Shown piece by piece: positions 5,703-6,398 of a stretch of 6,398 nt of DNA (position 1 is its first letter; each line of letters starts with the position of its first letter). The notes under the pieces were generated by a model. It was given only the letters and a program-made list of their open reading frames with translations. It ran no database searches and was not told the origin of the DNA. A program made the translations under genes and the position numbers. Where the stretch lies: assembly GCA_003646525.1 (NCBI GenBank), contig QMKU01000081.1, positions 1 through 6,398 of the forward strand, given 5' to 3'. Origin of the DNA: Campylobacterota bacterium. GTDB taxonomy: Bacteria > Campylobacterota > Campylobacteria > Campylobacterales > Sulfurovaceae.

Positions 5703-6398
5703 ATTCTTTCTAGTTTGGGTTGACTAAATCTATAGTAGGATACCGAAGCACTACTTAAGCCCTTATCGTAATCAGGGTTTATCGCTACAGTTCCTTTCAT
5801 CGATGTATCAATCGTAAACACTCTTTGGTATACAATACCTTGAAGTGTATATTTCACACTATCACCCTCTTTAAGCTTGGCAACACTTGCAAACTGCTCA
5901 GAACCTCTCAACTTGGCATCAGATTTTAACTGTTTAGTTTTGCCTGTAAATGCTGAAAATTGATTATCTTCATTGCACCGATAGAGTACTACACCATCAT
6001 AATCAGGCAATGTGAAAATCGCTTCTAGTTTTTCAGACTTTTCGCGCTTCACGGTTTTGAGTAAATACCCACGGTGCTCCTTGCCTGTAATATCAAAATA
6101 GTCAGGCAAAGCGTCAAACTCTATATTGCTAAATCCCTGTTTTTCTGGGAGCATCTTGGTATAGTCAATTGTATATTGTTCCTTGAGACCTAGCGCATTC
6201 ATAATATCGTTTAGCACATAGCCACCATAAGGCAAAGCAACATGCGTAGGTACGATACGCTTATCTATAGAAGTAAAGGTTCCCTCCTGCTGATTGAGTG
6301 CAGGCATATCTAAGTCACCCTCACCCAAAGCACTCAAAACAAAATCACCTGTTGTATTGTAGCCTATCGTCTCTCCACTTGCTTCATCATCGAGTTCA
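5684..6398 (-). CDS. NuoG-like complex I Fe-S subunit, C-terminal part only, first of two tandem copies
   Basis: The frame is open at the right edge and ends at TAA 5686-5684, leaving 237 visible residues. An apparent start at 6337 is an internal TTG (Leu): the reading frame and the homology continue upstream to the edge, so it is not a real start. The visible part aligns without large gaps to about residues 588-800 of the complete NuoG that follows. Roughly half the residues are identical over the first 110, including GDF-LSALG-GDLDMPA-NQQEGT, GY-LND-M, and later YRCN--QF--FT. The match fades at the end, where this copy finishes in an acidic tail (ERMDSEDE). By position it corresponds to the distal part of the molybdopterin-oxidoreductase-like domain. 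No Fe-S ligands can be judged because the N-terminal part is outside the window. It overlaps the next gene by 8 nt and sits where nuoF normally lies. It could be a full second NuoG or a shorter protein sharing only this domain. Confidence 0.88.
   Translation of the reverse strand, partial: ELDDEASGETIGYNTTGDFVLSALGEGDLDMPALNQQEGTFTSIDKRIVPTHVALPYGGYVLNDIMNALGLKEQYTIDYTKMLPEKQGFSNIEFDALPDYFDITGKEHRGYLLKTVKREKSEKLEAIFTLPDYDGVVLYRCNEDNQFSAFTGKTKQLKSDAKLRGSEQFASVAKLKEGDSVKYTLQGIVYQRVFTIDTSMKGTVAINPDYDKGLSSASVSYYRFSQPKLERMDSEDE

Noticed and set aside
5684..6337. A complete 217-residue gene starting at 6337.
   Set aside because: The supposed start is an internal TTG leucine codon. The open frame and the alignment to NuoG continue upstream to the window edge, so this is the end of a longer gene.
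5684..6398. The upstream NuoG-like sequence as a broken fragment or pseudogene.
   Set aside because: There is no stop or frameshift in 237 codons, key motifs are kept, and the tail overlaps the next start in a way that suits translation. A loss outside the window cannot be excluded.
1..6398. Internal promoters, terminators, small RNAs, tRNAs, CRISPR or mobile elements.
   Set aside because: Gene junctions range from a few nt of overlap to 12 nt of spacing. I saw no hairpin followed by a T-run, no repeat array, no inverted terminal repeats and no tRNA-like fold.

Overview
This window lies entirely inside one operon for respiratory complex I (NDH-1, the proton-pumping nuo cluster). Every gene is on the minus strand, so transcription runs from position 6398 down to position 1. 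In order of transcription it holds: the 3' part of a nuoG-like gene (open at the right edge), a complete second nuoG, nuoH, nuoI, nuoJ, nuoK, and the first 227 codons of nuoL (open at the left edge). Junctions are only 12 nt apart or overlap, and most are preceded by a clear Shine-Dalgarno sequence. I see no promoter, terminator, RNA gene, mobile element or CRISPR array.

The organism is most likely a member of the Campylobacterota (Epsilonproteobacteria), perhaps close to Sulfurovum or Sulfurimonas. The grounds are the moderately AT-rich DNA, an NuoG of about 820 residues with an N-terminal sequence resembling what I recall of Helicobacter/Campylobacter NuoG, the gene order G-H-I-J-K-L, and the NuoH motif variant EHEAE. 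The genus is inference; I could not run a comparison.

Together the products link electron input to the membrane. NuoG and NuoI carry the Fe-S wire, NuoH anchors it and shapes the quinone chamber (menaquinone would be expected in this phylum), and NuoJ, NuoK and NuoL form part of the proton-translocating membrane arm. The key pumping glutamates are present: NuoK E36 and E72, and NuoL E144.

Two things depart from the textbook operon. First, the place just before nuoG, where nuoF (the NADH-binding subunit) normally sits, holds a second NuoG-like protein whose visible 237 residues align with the C-terminal part of the complete NuoG. Second, the complete NuoG has two full CxxCxxCxxxC motifs between the His-ligated cluster and the N7 site, where E. 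coli-type NuoG keeps only one cluster. That gives ligands for an extra [4Fe-4S] cluster. Both fit a complex I whose electron input differs from the NADH-oxidising E. coli enzyme. Otherwise this is a well-conserved core metabolic region, and I found no wholly new system in it.
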